DNA from: Planctomycetota bacterium
GTDB lineage: Bacteria; Planctomycetota; J058; J103
NCBI GenBank assembly: GCA_026004615.1
Contig: BPJM01000002.1
Location: 1-64,000, forward strand
Reading direction: 5' to 3'
DNA: 64,000 bases
Shown: positions 1 through 10,591 of the stretch, one piece after another
How positions within the stretch are numbered: position 1 is the stretch's first letter
How the letters are laid out: the number at the start of each line of letters is the position of its first letter
The notes under the pieces: generated by a model
The model's input: only the letters and a program-made list of their open reading frames with translations
Database searches by the model: none
Told to the model about the DNA's origin: nothing
Translations under genes and position numbers: made by a program

Positions 1-1393
1 GGGTGGATCGCCGAGGTCCTGAGGTCGCGCGGCACACCCCGCATGTCGGTATCGTCCGGCACGAAGACCAGCTCGTCCTCGCCGAACTCCGGGTGCTCGA
101 TCTCGATCGCGATCGTCTGCGTGTCGAAGGGGTAGTCGTGGAGCAGGAAGTTGCCGCGCAGGGTCGCGCGCACCCGGTAGCCCAACCAGGTCCAGCCGCC
201 GAACTGTTCGCGGCCCAGCCGTTCCCGGCTGGCGACCGTGCCATTGGCGAGTTCGAAGGCGAAATCCTCCTCGTCCTCGGCCAGCCGGCCGCGCCAGCGG
301 AACCAGAGATACATGTCGGCGTCGAACGTCCCGCGCTTGAGATCGAGCTCGGAGACCGCGAGGATGAACACGCCCACCCAGACCCGCACCGGCCGTTCGA
401 AGGCATCGATGGCGCGGAAGTACTCCAGTGCCCCGGCGTGCATGGCGATGGACAGCTCGGCGCCTGCGGCGCGGGCGTCGAGCTGGCCGGCCGCCGGGTG
501 GGCCTGCGCGAGCACGGCGCGCGCCGCCTGCTCCGATAGCCCCCGCGCCAGCTCGGCCGCGATGACCGCGGGCGTCGCCTCCGCCACCACCAGCAGCGCG
601 CGGAGTGCGACCGTCGGCACATCCTCGCGCTGCTCCGGGTAGGTGCCGGCGGGGATCGTCACGGCGCGCAGCGCCGGCGACTGCGCCATGCGCCTGCGCG
701 ACCGCCCGGGGATCGAGTGGCAGCAGTACCGCGCCGTTGCGCGCCGCCGCTTCGATCTGGGGCGCGGGCGTGGCGCGGACCTGGAGCCAGGCGTCGATCT
801 CGCCCGCCCCCAGCGCTCGTTCCGCCTCCTCCTGCGGCAGGTAGAGCAGCTGGCAGTTCGCCGCCTCGAGCCCGTGCGCGCGCAGCACCCCGAGCCCGGT
901 GAAACTGGAGCCGCTGCCGAGCGGGCCCACCGCGATCCGGCGGCCCCGCAGCTCGGCCACCTGGTGGATCCCCGCCTCCCGGCCGGACCAGCAGGTGGAC
1001 GCTCTCGAGGAACAGGGCGCCGATCGCCCGCACGTTGCGCACCGGCTCGGAAAACAGCTCTTCGCCCTTCCAGGCGGCCCGCAGCACGTCCTCCTGCACG
1101 ATGGCGGCCTGGACCTCGCCCCGGGCGAGGCGGCGCAGGTTGTCGACCGAGCCACCCGAGGGCTCGATGCGGACCCGCACCGCGCTGCCGCCCCGCGCCT
1201 GGATGATCCGCCCCAGCGCCTGTCCGACCCGGTGGTAGGTTCCCTCCGGCGCAGCGGTGGCGATGCGGAGCTCGTACTGCAGATCCTGGGTCTCGGCGCG
1301 CACCGCCGCCGGCGCGGTCGCGAGCGCGAGCAGCCACAGCAGCGGGAAGGCGGGGGGGCAGCCGCTGCCCCGCGCCGTGCGCCGCCCGCACAT
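1..1393 (-). CDS. TAXI solute-binding domain fused to pentameric ligand-gated ion channel (partial, frameshifted)
   Basis: The start is the ATG at 1393, with a GGGGAGG ribosome site eight bases upstream inside the end of the preceding gene. An N-terminal signal peptide (about residues 13-33, cleavage after AVRA) leads into a TAXI-type TRAP binding domain: GTYHRVG near the start, then LGSGSSFTGLG and VTIPAGTYPEQ. The frame then continues into the extracellular domain of a bacterial Cys-loop (pLGIC) channel, recognisable by RVWVGVFILAVSELD, the following GTFDADMYLWFRWRG and the pre-loop DYPFDTQT. The membrane domain should lie beyond base 1. Two frame changes, near 970 (GGAGGCGGGG) and near 695, must be bridged. 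TAXI proteins bind small carboxylates in the periplasm, so this looks like a channel with a built-in ligand-capture module. Both domain families are clear; the ligand and channel activity are not known. Confidence 0.8.
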
Positions 1394-1397
1394 GGGC

Positions 1398-1825
1398 TCA
1401 ATCCTCCCCGGCAGCGCTCCCGGCGGCCGCGCGCCGCCGCCGGCCCACCTCTTCGCGGAGGTACTCGATGTAGTCCTGCATCGAGGCGCCGGGCCCGAAG
1501 ATCTCGCCCACCCCGGCCGCCTTCAGCCGCGCGATGTCGGCCTTCGGGATGATGCCCCCGCCGATGACCAGCACGTGCCCGGCACCCTGCTGGCGGAGCA
1601 GCTCCAGGATGCGCGGGAACAGCGTCATGTGGGCTGCGGAGTGGATCGAGATGCCGATCGCGTCCACGTCCTCCTCGATCGCCGCCCGGACCACGGTCTC
1701 CGGCGTCTGGCGGATCCCGAGGTAGACGACCTCGAAGCCGGCATCGCGCAGCGAGCGCGCCACCACCCGCGCCCCCCGGTCGTGGCCGTCGAGGCCGCAC
1801 TTGGAGATCAGCACCCGGATCGGTC

Positions 1826-1829
<4 letters not shown>
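1398..1829 (-). CDS. Cobalamin-binding small subunit of acyl-CoA mutase
   Basis: The protein has 143 residues and starts at a GTG that overlaps the large-subunit stop (GTGA-like, 1826-1829). The B12-binding signature DGHDRG (the His is the lower axial cobalt ligand) lies near residue 16, followed by the usual SIHSAAH and GGGIIP segments of the Rossmann-like base-off cobalamin domain. The length matches separately encoded small subunits of isobutyryl-CoA or methylmalonyl-CoA mutases. It would form the catalytic complex with the product of the upstream gene. The C-terminus is Arg/Ala rich. The sequence is intact, unlike its partner gene. The ribosome site and start of the TAXI-channel gene lie in its last codons, so the three genes are probably co-transcribed. 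Confidence 0.92.
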
Positions 1830-3510
<1,681 letters not shown>

Positions 3511-3670
3511 CGCGGTGCCTCGTCCGGGGATCGCGCGGTGCGATTCTAATCCCGGCGCGGGATCCGTGCCAGCGGCGGCCGCCCGCCCGGCGCGGGGCAG
3601 GCCCGGCGCGCCCGGCCTGCCATCCCCGGCCTCGGTTTGCCCGCGGTGCTCCCGCCTGCCCCCAGGCTGG

Positions 3671-5012
3671 TCAGTCCGAGGGCGGTGCGCCCGCACCGCC
3701 GGGGCGGGCCGGAGGCCGGCTGCGGCGCCGCACCAGCGAGCGGAGGTCCTCGAACAGCACCGAGCGCAGGCTCAGGCTGCGCAAGTCGGAGGGCCGACCG
3801 GGCTGGCGGCGATCGTGAGGGTGACCGCCGTGCCCTCGCCCTCGCGGCTCGCGATCTCGATCCGGCCGCCGTGCGCGCGGATCACCCGTTCGGCATGTGC
3901 CAGCCCCAGCCCGCTGCCGAACGGCTTGGTGCTGAAGCCGAGCTCGAACACCCGGTCGCGCACCGCGCTCGGGATGCCGGGGCCGTCGTCGGTGATGCGC
4001 ACCCGTACCGTGTCCACGCCGGGGACCTCGGGCAACGCGTCGATCGCCTCGAGCTCGACGGTGATCCGCCCGCCGCCGCCGGGCCGCCGCGCGCATGCCT
4101 CCGCGGCGTTGGTCAGCACGTTCATCAGCACCTCGGCCAACAGCCGCGGGTCCCCGATCACCTCCGGCAGCGCGGGCGCAACTCGCCGCTCGACCGCGAT
4201 GCCGCCTGAGCCGCGGCGCCAGCGCGAGCAAGCATCCTTCCAGCAGCGCGGGCACCTCGATGACCTCGATCCGGGGCGGCTCCGGGCGGACGGCGACGCA
4301 GAAACTGGGTCAGGTCGTGGTCGAGCTGCTGGAGGTTGCCCTCGATCCGCGCCGCGCGCTCGCGCCATGCGGGCGGCGCCCCGGGCTGGCCGGAGCTCGC
4401 GGCGGTCCCGGCCGGCGCAGCGGCCTCGTGCCGCTCCAGCTCTGCCAGCAACGCCCGGTAGTCATCGCCCAGGACCGCCAGCATGTTCTTGAAGCGGTGG
4501 CCCTGGGCGTAGGTCTCCTCCTGGGCCGCCGCGCGGCCGATCTCGACCAGCAGTGCGGCGTACTCGGCGGTATTGCCCGGATCGAGCTCCAGCGCCCGCG
4601 CGAACGCCTGTTGCGCTCGCGTCCAGTCGCGCAGCGCCGCCGCGACCACCCCCAGGTTGTAGACCGCGAACAGAAAGTCGGGCTCGCACGCGACCGCGCG
4701 CTCCAGGTCGGACAGCGCGCCCTGCCGGTCGCCGGCGAGGAAGCGCGCGATACCGCGGTGGTAGTATGCGCGCTCCAGCTCGGGGGCGAGCGCCAGCGCC
4801 CGGTCGAAGGCGGCGATCGCCTCGGCGTACTCACCGGATTCCTCCAGCACGATCCCGCGCAGGTAGTGCGCGCCGGCGTCTGCGGGCGCGCGCGCCAACA
4901 GCGCGTCCAGCTCGGCGAGCGCCTGCGCGAACCGCCCCTCGCGGTAGTGCGCGAGGGCGGCGGCAAACCCGCTCGTGGCCGCGGTCGTCGTCTGCTCGTG
5001 CCCGGCCGCCAC
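3671..5012 (-). CDS. Cytoplasmic TPR histidine kinase (frameshifted)
   Basis: The gene probably starts at the GTG at 5012, with AGGAG about 14 bases upstream. Residues 15-155 form about four tetratricopeptide repeats (for example AHYLRGIVLEESGEYAEAI). A likely phosphoacceptor His follows at about residue 172 in GHRFKNML, then a dimerisation helix and a HATPase_c domain with N-box (MNVLTNAAEAC), G1 box (ITDDGPGIP) and G2 box (GSGLGLAHAERVI). No signal peptide or membrane segment is visible, so the kinase appears soluble and its TPRs may be the sensing or partner-docking part. Frame changes lie near 4285 and 4200 and perhaps near 3790, after which an alternative frame gives a sensible C-terminus ending at 3671. 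No cognate response regulator is adjacent. The gene diverges from mfd. Confidence 0.8.
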
Positions 5013-5182
5013 TGCCGTCCGAACCGCTCCTCGCGCGGGGGTGCACTCGGAGCCAGTGTACCCCGTGGCTGCCGGCGCCGTCAGCCGCAGTGCCAGCTTG
5101 CGGCTTCGGGCGGCGAGGCCTCGGCTCGCCCGCGCGCTATACTGAAGGATTCGGCGGCCCGTAGGGCGGAGGACCCGCACCG

Positions 5183-8100
5183 GTGCAGGCGTGGCTGCAG
5201 AGGTGGCGTGAGGACGCGCGCGTCGCCGCGCTGGTGCGGGCGCTGGAGCTGGCAGCGCCCGCGGGCGCGCCGGCGGAGGGCGCCCCTGTTCAGGCCGGCT
5301 CGGTCTGGGGCGCGGCGCAGGCGCTGCTGCTGGCGACGGTGCGCGCCGCGCTCGGCCGGCCGGTGCTGGCCGTGGTCGCCGGTCCCGAGGAGCAGCAGGA
5401 CCTGCTCGAGGACCTGGCGTGGTTCCTCGCGCCACCGCGGGCCGAACCGGAGCTGGATCCGCCAGACGCCGCGGCGGGCCAGCCGCTGCCGTCCGGACGG
5501 CCCGCCGCCCCGGCCGATCTGCTGTGCTTTCCGGCCTGCGAGGAGCCGGCCGGCGGCGCCTGCACGCCGGATCTGGAGGCCTGGGGGGCGCGGCTCGAGG
5601 TGCTGCGGGCGCTGGGGCAGCGCGCGGGCGCACAGCCCGGCGGGCCCCACGCCCCGGGCGGCCCGCCGCCGCTCGTCGTCGCCTCGCTGGCGGCGCTGGC
5701 GCAGCCGGTGCCGCCGCCGGCCGCGCTCGCCGCCGCGGAGCTGGTGCTCGAAGTCGGCTGCGAGCTGCCGCTGGAGCAGCTGCAGAGCCGGCTCGCCGCG
5801 GCCGGCTTCGAGCGGGTGCCGCTCGCCGAGGCCCCCGGGGAGTGGAGCCGGCGCGGGGGCATCGTGGACATCGTGCCGCTCGGCGCGCAGCCCTGCCGGA
5901 TCGAACTCTTCGGCGACGAGATCGACACCATCCGGAGCTACGACCTGGAGAGCCAGCGCTCGGTCGCCACCCACCGGCGGGTGGTGCTGCCGCTGTGGGC
6001 ACCGGCGGCCGTGGGCGCCCCTGCGGCGGGGCCGGCCAGCGGGCTGCTGGAGCACCTGCCGTCCCGGACCGTGGTGGTCCTGCTCGAGCCCGATCGGCTG
6101 CGCGCGCTGGCGGCGACCCTCGCCCGCGGCGGCAGCGCGCCGGCACTCTCGCCGGAGGGGGTGCTGGCGGAACTCGCGCGACGCGCGCAGCTCGAGCTGG
6201 CGGGGCTGCCGTTTCCGGCCGGCCCGCGGGTGGTGGACTTCGGCACGCGCTCGGTCGAGCGCGCCAGCGGCACCCGCATGGAGGAGGTGGTGGCGGGAGT
6301 GCGCGGGCTGCTGGCGGCTGGCAGCCGGATCACGGTCGTGGCGCCGCGGGCGGCGGAGCGGCGGCGGCTGCGCGAGCTGCTCGGGGCGATCGGCGGCGAG
6401 CTGGAGATCTGCGCGGGCAGCCTCAGCCGCGGGTTCGAGGACCCGGCGAGCGGCTGGGCGCTGTTGTCGGCGCGCGAGCTGTTCCGCCGTCCGGTGGCGC
6501 GGCGGCCGCGGGCGGCCGGCAGTGCGGCGGCACGCGCCGCCACCCGCCCGCTCGACGGCTTGCTCGATCTGCAGCCCGGTGACCTCGTGGTGCACCTCAC
6601 GCATGGCATCGGTCGCTTCCTCGGTCTGGAGCGGATCGAGGACCGCGACGGCAAGGCGCAGGACTATCTGAAGCTGCAGTACGCGGGCGACGTGGTGGTC
6701 TACGTGCCGAGCACCCGGATCGAGCTGGTGCAGCGCTACGTCGGGACCAAGGGCTTCAAACCCAGGCTGTCGCAGATCGGCACCGGCGGCTGGCAGCGCA
6801 AGAAGGAACGCGTGCGGCGGGCGGTGCTCGACATGGCGGCGGAGCTGCTGGAGATCCAGGCGCGGCGCGCGCTGGCCGGCGGCATGGCGCATCCGGTCGA
6901 TCCGGACTGGCAGGAGGCGTTCGAGGCGGCCTTTCCCTTCGCGGACACCCCGGACCAGGCCGCCGCCAGCGCCGCCATCCGGGCTGACCTCGCCTCGCCG
7001 CGACCCATGGACCGGCTGGTGTGCGGGGATGTCGGCTACGGCAAGACCGAGCTGGCGATGCGGGCCGCCTTCCAGGTCGCGGTCGCAGGCCGCCAGGTGG
7101 CGCTGCTGGTGCCGACGACGGTGCTGGCCGAGCAGCACCTGGCGACGTTCCGCAGCCGGCTGGCCGCGTTTCCGGTCCGGGTCGCCTGCCTGACCCGTTT
7201 CTGCACCGGGCGCGAGGAGCGCGCCATCCTGGAAGCGCTGCGCCAGGGCGAGATCGACATCCTGATCGGCACCCACCGGCTGCTGTCCGCGGATGTGCGC
7301 TTCCGGGATCTGGGGCTGGTCATCATCGACGAGGAGCAGCGCTTCGGGGTCGCGGACAAGGAGCGGCTCAAGCGGCTGCGCGCGACGGTCGACGTGCTGA
7401 CGCTGACGGCGACCCCCATCCCGCGCACGCTCCACATGGCGCTGCTGGGGATCAAGGACATCTCGGCGTTGGGCACCCCACCCTCGGGCCGGCTGCCGAT
7501 CCGGACCGTGATCGCGCGCGAGGATGCAGGGCTGGTGCGCGAGGCGATCCTGCGCGAGCTGGGCCGCGAGGGGCAGGTCTACTACGTGCACAACCGGGTG
7601 CAGACCATCGCGCGGCGGGCGGAGGAGCTCGCGCGGCTGGTGCCCGAGGCGCGCTTCGCGGTGGTGCACGGCCAGATGCCGGGCGAGCAGCTCGAGGAGC
7701 GCATGAGCGCGTTCGTGCGCGGCGAGGTGGACGTGCTGGTGACGACGACGATCATCGAGAGCGGGTTGGACATCCCGCGCGCCAACACGCTGATCGTCGA
7801 GCGGGCCGACCGGTTCGGACTGGCCGAGCTGCACCAGCTGCGGGGCCGGGTCGGCCGCTACACCCATCAGGCGTGGGCCTACCTGCTGCTGCCGCGCCAC
7901 CTGCCGCTGCGGGAGGTGGCGGCGCGCCGGCTCAAGGCGATCGAGGAGTTCAACGAGCTGGGCGCGGGCTTCCGGATCGCGATGCGCGACCTGGAACTGC
8001 GCGGTGCGGGCAACATCCTGGGCACCACGCAGTCGGGCCACATCGCGGCGGTGGGCTACGAGCTGTACTGCCGGCTGCTGGAGCAGGCGGTCGAGGAGCT

Positions 8101-8746
8101 GAAGCGGGCCGGCGTCGCGGGCGGTCCGGCGGCGGAGGGCGCGGACGCGCAGGCGGAGCGCGCCGCAGCCGCGGCGCGGCGGCGCCGGCAGCGGCTGGCG
8201 GAAGAACTCGCCGCGCGCGAGGCCGAGCCGGTGGAGATCGAGCTGGTGCTCGATGCCCACCTGCCCGCGAGCTACATCGCGGATCTGCGGCTCAAGCTCG
8301 AGGCCTATCGCCGGCTGGCCGCGGCGCGCACGTTCGAGCAGGTGCGCGCCGCGGCGGCGGAGCTGCGGGACCGCTACGGGCCGCTGCCCGAGCCGGCGCG
8401 TACCCTGGTGCGCGTGCACCTGCTGCGCGTGGCGTGCGAGCGGCTCGGGGTGCGGCGGGTGGCGGCCGAGGGCAAGGTGGCGGTGCTGGCGCTCCGGGGC
8501 GAGGACACGGCGCTGCGGGCACGGCTGGAGCGCTCGGGGGCGAGGGCGCTGTGGCCCGAGCCGGGGGTGTGCTATCTCTTGGTCTCCGAGCGGCCCGCGC
8601 CGCCGCCCGAGCAGGTGCTGGCGGTGCTGTTGCGGGAGCTGGGCGGGATCGGCGAGCAACAGCTCGGCTGCGAGCCGGCGCCTGCGGGCAGGCGCGCGCG
8701 CCGCGCCGCCGCGGGCAGCGCCTGCCTGGCGGCTGGTCCCGAATGA
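5183..8746 (+). CDS. mfd: Transcription-repair coupling factor Mfd
   Basis: This intact protein of 1187 residues has the length usual for Mfd. It starts at a GTG with GGAGGA ten bases upstream; a TATACT hexamer at 5138-5143 may be the -10, though no clear -35 is visible. The UvrB-homology region contains EWSRRGGIVDIVPLG. The RNA-polymerase interaction domain begins at GDLVVHLTHGIGRFLG. The RecG-like motor has Walker A GDVGYGKTE at about residues 614-622, DEEQ at about 716-719 and the later TTTIIESGLDIP and GRVGR motifs. The C-terminal D7 domain is present. Mfd removes stalled RNA polymerase from lesions and recruits UvrA for nucleotide excision repair. The C-terminus ends in an Arg/Ala-rich tail. 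Confidence 0.97.
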   Translation: MQAWLQRWREDARVAALVRALELAAPAGAPAEGAPVQAGSVWGAAQALLLATVRAALGRPVLAVVAGPEEQQDLLEDLAWFLAPPRAEPELDPPDAAAGQPLPSGRPAAPADLLCFPACEEPAGGACTPDLEAWGARLEVLRALGQRAGAQPGGPHAPGGPPPLVVASLAALAQPVPPPAALAAAELVLEVGCELPLEQLQSRLAAAGFERVPLAEAPGEWSRRGGIVDIVPLGAQPCRIELFGDEIDTIRSYDLESQRSVATHRRVVLPLWAPAAVGAPAAGPASGLLEHLPSRTVVVLLEPDRLRALAATLARGGSAPALSPEGVLAELARRAQLELAGLPFPAGPRVVDFGTRSVERASGTRMEEVVAGVRGLLAAGSRITVVAPRAAERRRLRELLGAIGGELEICAGSLSRGFEDPASGWALLSARELFRRPVARRPRAAGSAAARAATRPLDGLLDLQPGDLVVHLTHGIGRFLGLERIEDRDGKAQDYLKLQYAGDVVVYVPSTRIELVQRYVGTKGFKPRLSQIGTGGWQRKKERVRRAVLDMAAELLEIQARRALAGGMAHPVDPDWQEAFEAAFPFADTPDQAAASAAIRADLASPRPMDRLVCGDVGYGKTELAMRAAFQVAVAGRQVALLVPTTVLAEQHLATFRSRLAAFPVRVACLTRFCTGREERAILEALRQGEIDILIGTHRLLSADVRFRDLGLVIIDEEQRFGVADKERLKRLRATVDVLTLTATPIPRTLHMALLGIKDISALGTPPSGRLPIRTVIAREDAGLVREAILRELGREGQVYYVHNRVQTIARRAEELARLVPEARFAVVHGQMPGEQLEERMSAFVRGEVDVLVTTTIIESGLDIPRANTLIVERADRFGLAELHQLRGRVGRYTHQAWAYLLLPRHLPLREVAARRLKAIEEFNELGAGFRIAMRDLELRGAGNILGTTQSGHIAAVGYELYCRLLEQAVEELKRAGVAGGPAAEGADAQAERAAAAARRRRQRLAEELAAREAEPVEIELVLDAHLPASYIADLRLKLEAYRRLAAARTFEQVRAAAAELRDRYGPLPEPARTLVRVHLLRVACERLGVRRVAAEGKVAVLALRGEDTALRARLERSGARALWPEPGVCYLLVSERPAPPPEQVLAVLLRELGGIGEQQLGCEPAPAGRRARRAAAGSACLAAGPE

Positions 8747-8856
8747 CAAAGGCGCCCGTGCCCGCGGCGCCCGGGCCGGCCGCGGCGGGGACGGAGGCGA
8801 GCCGGCGGGGCCGCGCGCAGCTGCCGGCTCGCCTCGCAGCGAGGAGGGGCACCGCA

Positions 8857-9423
8857 ATGAGCGATGTCGGCCCCGGCGGCCCCCCGCGCTACGGGACCGA
8901 GGAGGACGCGCTGGCGCAGCTGCTCCGCGCGCGCGCGGCGGCGGCGCCGCGACCGCGGCTGTGGCCGGCGGTGCTGACGGCGGGCGCGATCGCGGTGTTG
9001 CTGGTGGGCTGGTTGTCTACGCGGCCGTTGCGCGACGCCATGGAGGGGCTCGCCGCCAGCGGGGAGGCGCCGAGGCCGGCCGCGTCCTCCTCGTCGGCCC
9101 CGTCGGCCGGGGCGGAGCCGGCACGCGCAGACGGCGCGGCGCGGGCGGCGTATGCGCGCGTGCGCGCGCGGCTCGCCCCGCTCTGGGAGCAGCGGCGGCA
9201 GGCGCTGCTGCCGCTCTTGCAGCCCGGGGGCCGCTTCACGCTCGGCGAGCGGCTGCGCTGTCTTTACGCCTGGGCGGAACTCCGCGCCGCCTGGCGGGCG
9301 GCACTCGCCGCCGAATCGCTCGCCCCCGAGCGGTATGCCGCGCTCGCTGCCGAGCACGCCGATCCGCTGCTGGAGCTGGTGCGCGCGCGGGCCGGGGGCG
9401 CCGGGACCCCCAACCGCGAATAG
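8857..9423 (+). CDS. Hypothetical single-pass membrane protein
   Basis: I do not recognise the family. The chosen ATG at 8857 has a strong GAGGAGGGG site eight bases upstream and gives 188 residues. An in-frame ATG at 8743 overlapping the mfd stop would add 38 low-complexity residues and has no ribosome site. A short cytoplasmic N-terminus is followed by one membrane helix (about residues 36-54, AVLTAGAIAVLLVGW). Next come a Ser/Ala/Pro-rich linker and a helical, Arg/Leu/Ala-rich domain, probably periplasmic, which contains LRCLYAWAELRAAWRAAL. It lies just downstream of mfd on the same strand and may be read with it. Confidence 0.6.
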   Translation: MSDVGPGGPPRYGTEEDALAQLLRARAAAAPRPRLWPAVLTAGAIAVLLVGWLSTRPLRDAMEGLAASGEAPRPAASSSSAPSAGAEPARADGAARAAYARVRARLAPLWEQRRQALLPLLQPGGRFTLGERLRCLYAWAELRAAWRAALAAESLAPERYAALAAEHADPLLELVRARAGGAGTPNRE

Positions 9424-9600
9424 CGCTTCCCACTTCATCCCACCATCTGGCCATAGAGCTGCTGCGGCCGCGCTGGGATCGGACCCGGGGACAGCACCCG
9501 AGGACCGCCGGCCGGGCGGGGACACCGCTTCCCGCCGGACCGGCCGGCAGCTGGCCGCAGCCCATAACACCCCCACCGGTCATGGATTGCCGCGGCGCGC

Positions 9601-9629
9601 TTGACGGCCGTCGGGCGGGGATGCTATCT
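9601..9629 (+). promoter_or_regulatory. Predicted sigma-70 promoter of the mraZ cluster
   Basis: TTGACG (9601-9606) is followed 17 bases later by CTATCT (9624-9629). The predicted start of transcription falls near 9635, directly before the MraZ boxes, which is the usual arrangement for autoregulated mraZ operons. Confidence 0.55.
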
Positions 9630-9643
9630 CAGGTGTGCCGAAG

Positions 9644-9658
9644 TGGGAGAAAGTGGGG
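9644..9658 (+). promoter_or_regulatory. MraZ-box operator (two TGGGN repeats)
   Basis: TGGGA at 9644-9648 and TGGGG at 9654-9658 are spaced exactly 10 bases apart, in phase on the helix. Known MraZ proteins bind tandem TGGGN direct repeats separated by five bases just upstream of their own gene. Only two copies are visible here, where other genomes often have three or four. Confidence 0.75.
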
Positions 9659-9667
9659 AAAGAGGCC

Positions 9668-10117
9668 GTGTACCGGTTCTTCGGCCAGTATCCGGCGATG
9701 CTGGACGCGAAGAACCGGGTCGTGATTCCGGCGCGGCTGCGCAGCGCCGTCGAGGAGCGCGACCGCGACCGGTTCATCCTCACCGTGATGCCGGACGGCT
9801 GCCTGGTGCTGTACACCCCGTCGGTCTGGGACCACATCGCGCAGGAGATCGAGGAGCGCGCGCGCACGGGGCTGGGCTGGAAGGAGGCGCGCAACCTGGA
9901 GCGCGAGCTGTTCGCCAACGCGCAGGAGCTGGTGCCCGACCGGCAGGGGCGGATCCTGTTGCCCGAGCCGCTCAAGCAGCGCGCCGGCATCGAGCGCGAG
10001 GTGGTGTTCGTCGGGGTGCGCAACCGGATCGAGCTCTGGGACGCGCAGCGCTGGGCGGCGGAGGCGGAGATCCGGGCGCGGCACTTCGAAGCACATGCGC
10101 ACGAGGTGTTGCGGTAG
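9668..10117 (+). CDS. mraZ: Transcriptional regulator MraZ
   Basis: MraZ is an AbrB/SpoVT-fold DNA-binding protein that controls the division and cell wall cluster it heads. Two tandem repeats with the DXXXR signature are visible: AMLDAKNRVVIPARLR near the N-terminus and ELVPDRQGRILLPEPLK in the second half. I choose the GTG at 9668 because it aligns with the usual MraZ N-terminus (short lead, then F-G-Q-Y). Upstream in-frame GTGs at 9635 and 9653 would translate the operator itself. The chosen start gives 149 residues, typical of the family. The ribosome site is weak (GGGGA at 9655-9659). Confidence 0.93.
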   Translation: MYRFFGQYPAMLDAKNRVVIPARLRSAVEERDRDRFILTVMPDGCLVLYTPSVWDHIAQEIEERARTGLGWKEARNLERELFANAQELVPDRQGRILLPEPLKQRAGIEREVVFVGVRNRIELWDAQRWAAEAEIRARHFEAHAHEVLR

Positions 10118-10162
10118 GCAGACCCCCGCCGCGCGCGGGGCCAGCAGGAGGGGGAGCGGGGC

Positions 10163-10591
10163 ATGGTGCACGGACAGGGGGCGGCGGCGGGCCCCGGCTA
10201 TGCGCTCCGCGCGTCGGTGCGCGCAGTGCGCGCGCTGCTCGACCGCGCCGGTTCGGCGAGCGAGGTCGCGCCGCAGGAGCTGCTCGCGCATCGCGAGGAC
10301 CTGCTGGTGATCCGCGAGCGCGCCCGCGCCCTCGGCGGGTGCGGCGGCCCGCTGGCCGAGGCCTTTGCGCTATCCGAGGAGGTGCTGGTACTGATCCAGC
10401 GGCTGGCGCTGGAGGAGCAGCGCGCGCTGCCCGCAGCGGCTCCGGGCGAGGCGCGCGCCCCGCGGCCAGCCGGCGCCGAGCGCGCTCGGCTGGTCCCGCT
10501 GAAGCGGCCACGGCCGGGCGCCGGCTGGCCGGCGCCCGCCCGGCTCGGTCTGGGCGCGGGGCGGGTCGCCGTGCTAGCCTTACCTCGCATC
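10163..10591 (+). CDS. Hypothetical protein reading without a stop into rsmH
   Basis: The ATG at 10163 has an excellent ribosome site (AGGAGGGGGAG about eight bases upstream), so translation here is likely. The first 90 residues look helical (VRAVRALLDRAG, ELLAHREDLLVIRERARAL, LSEEVLVLIQRLALEEQ). The rest is a Pro/Arg/Gly-rich linker. No stop occurs before the rsmH start, which lies 143 codons downstream in the same frame and lacks a ribosome site of its own. Either RsmH carries a 143-residue N-terminal extension here, or a base error has removed the stop of a separate small gene. I do not recognise the domain. Confidence 0.5.

Noticed and set aside
5081-8857. A 1258-codon minus-strand frame opposite mfd
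   Set aside because: The mfd sense frame is certain. The antisense translation is a compositional shadow rich in His, Gln and Arg.
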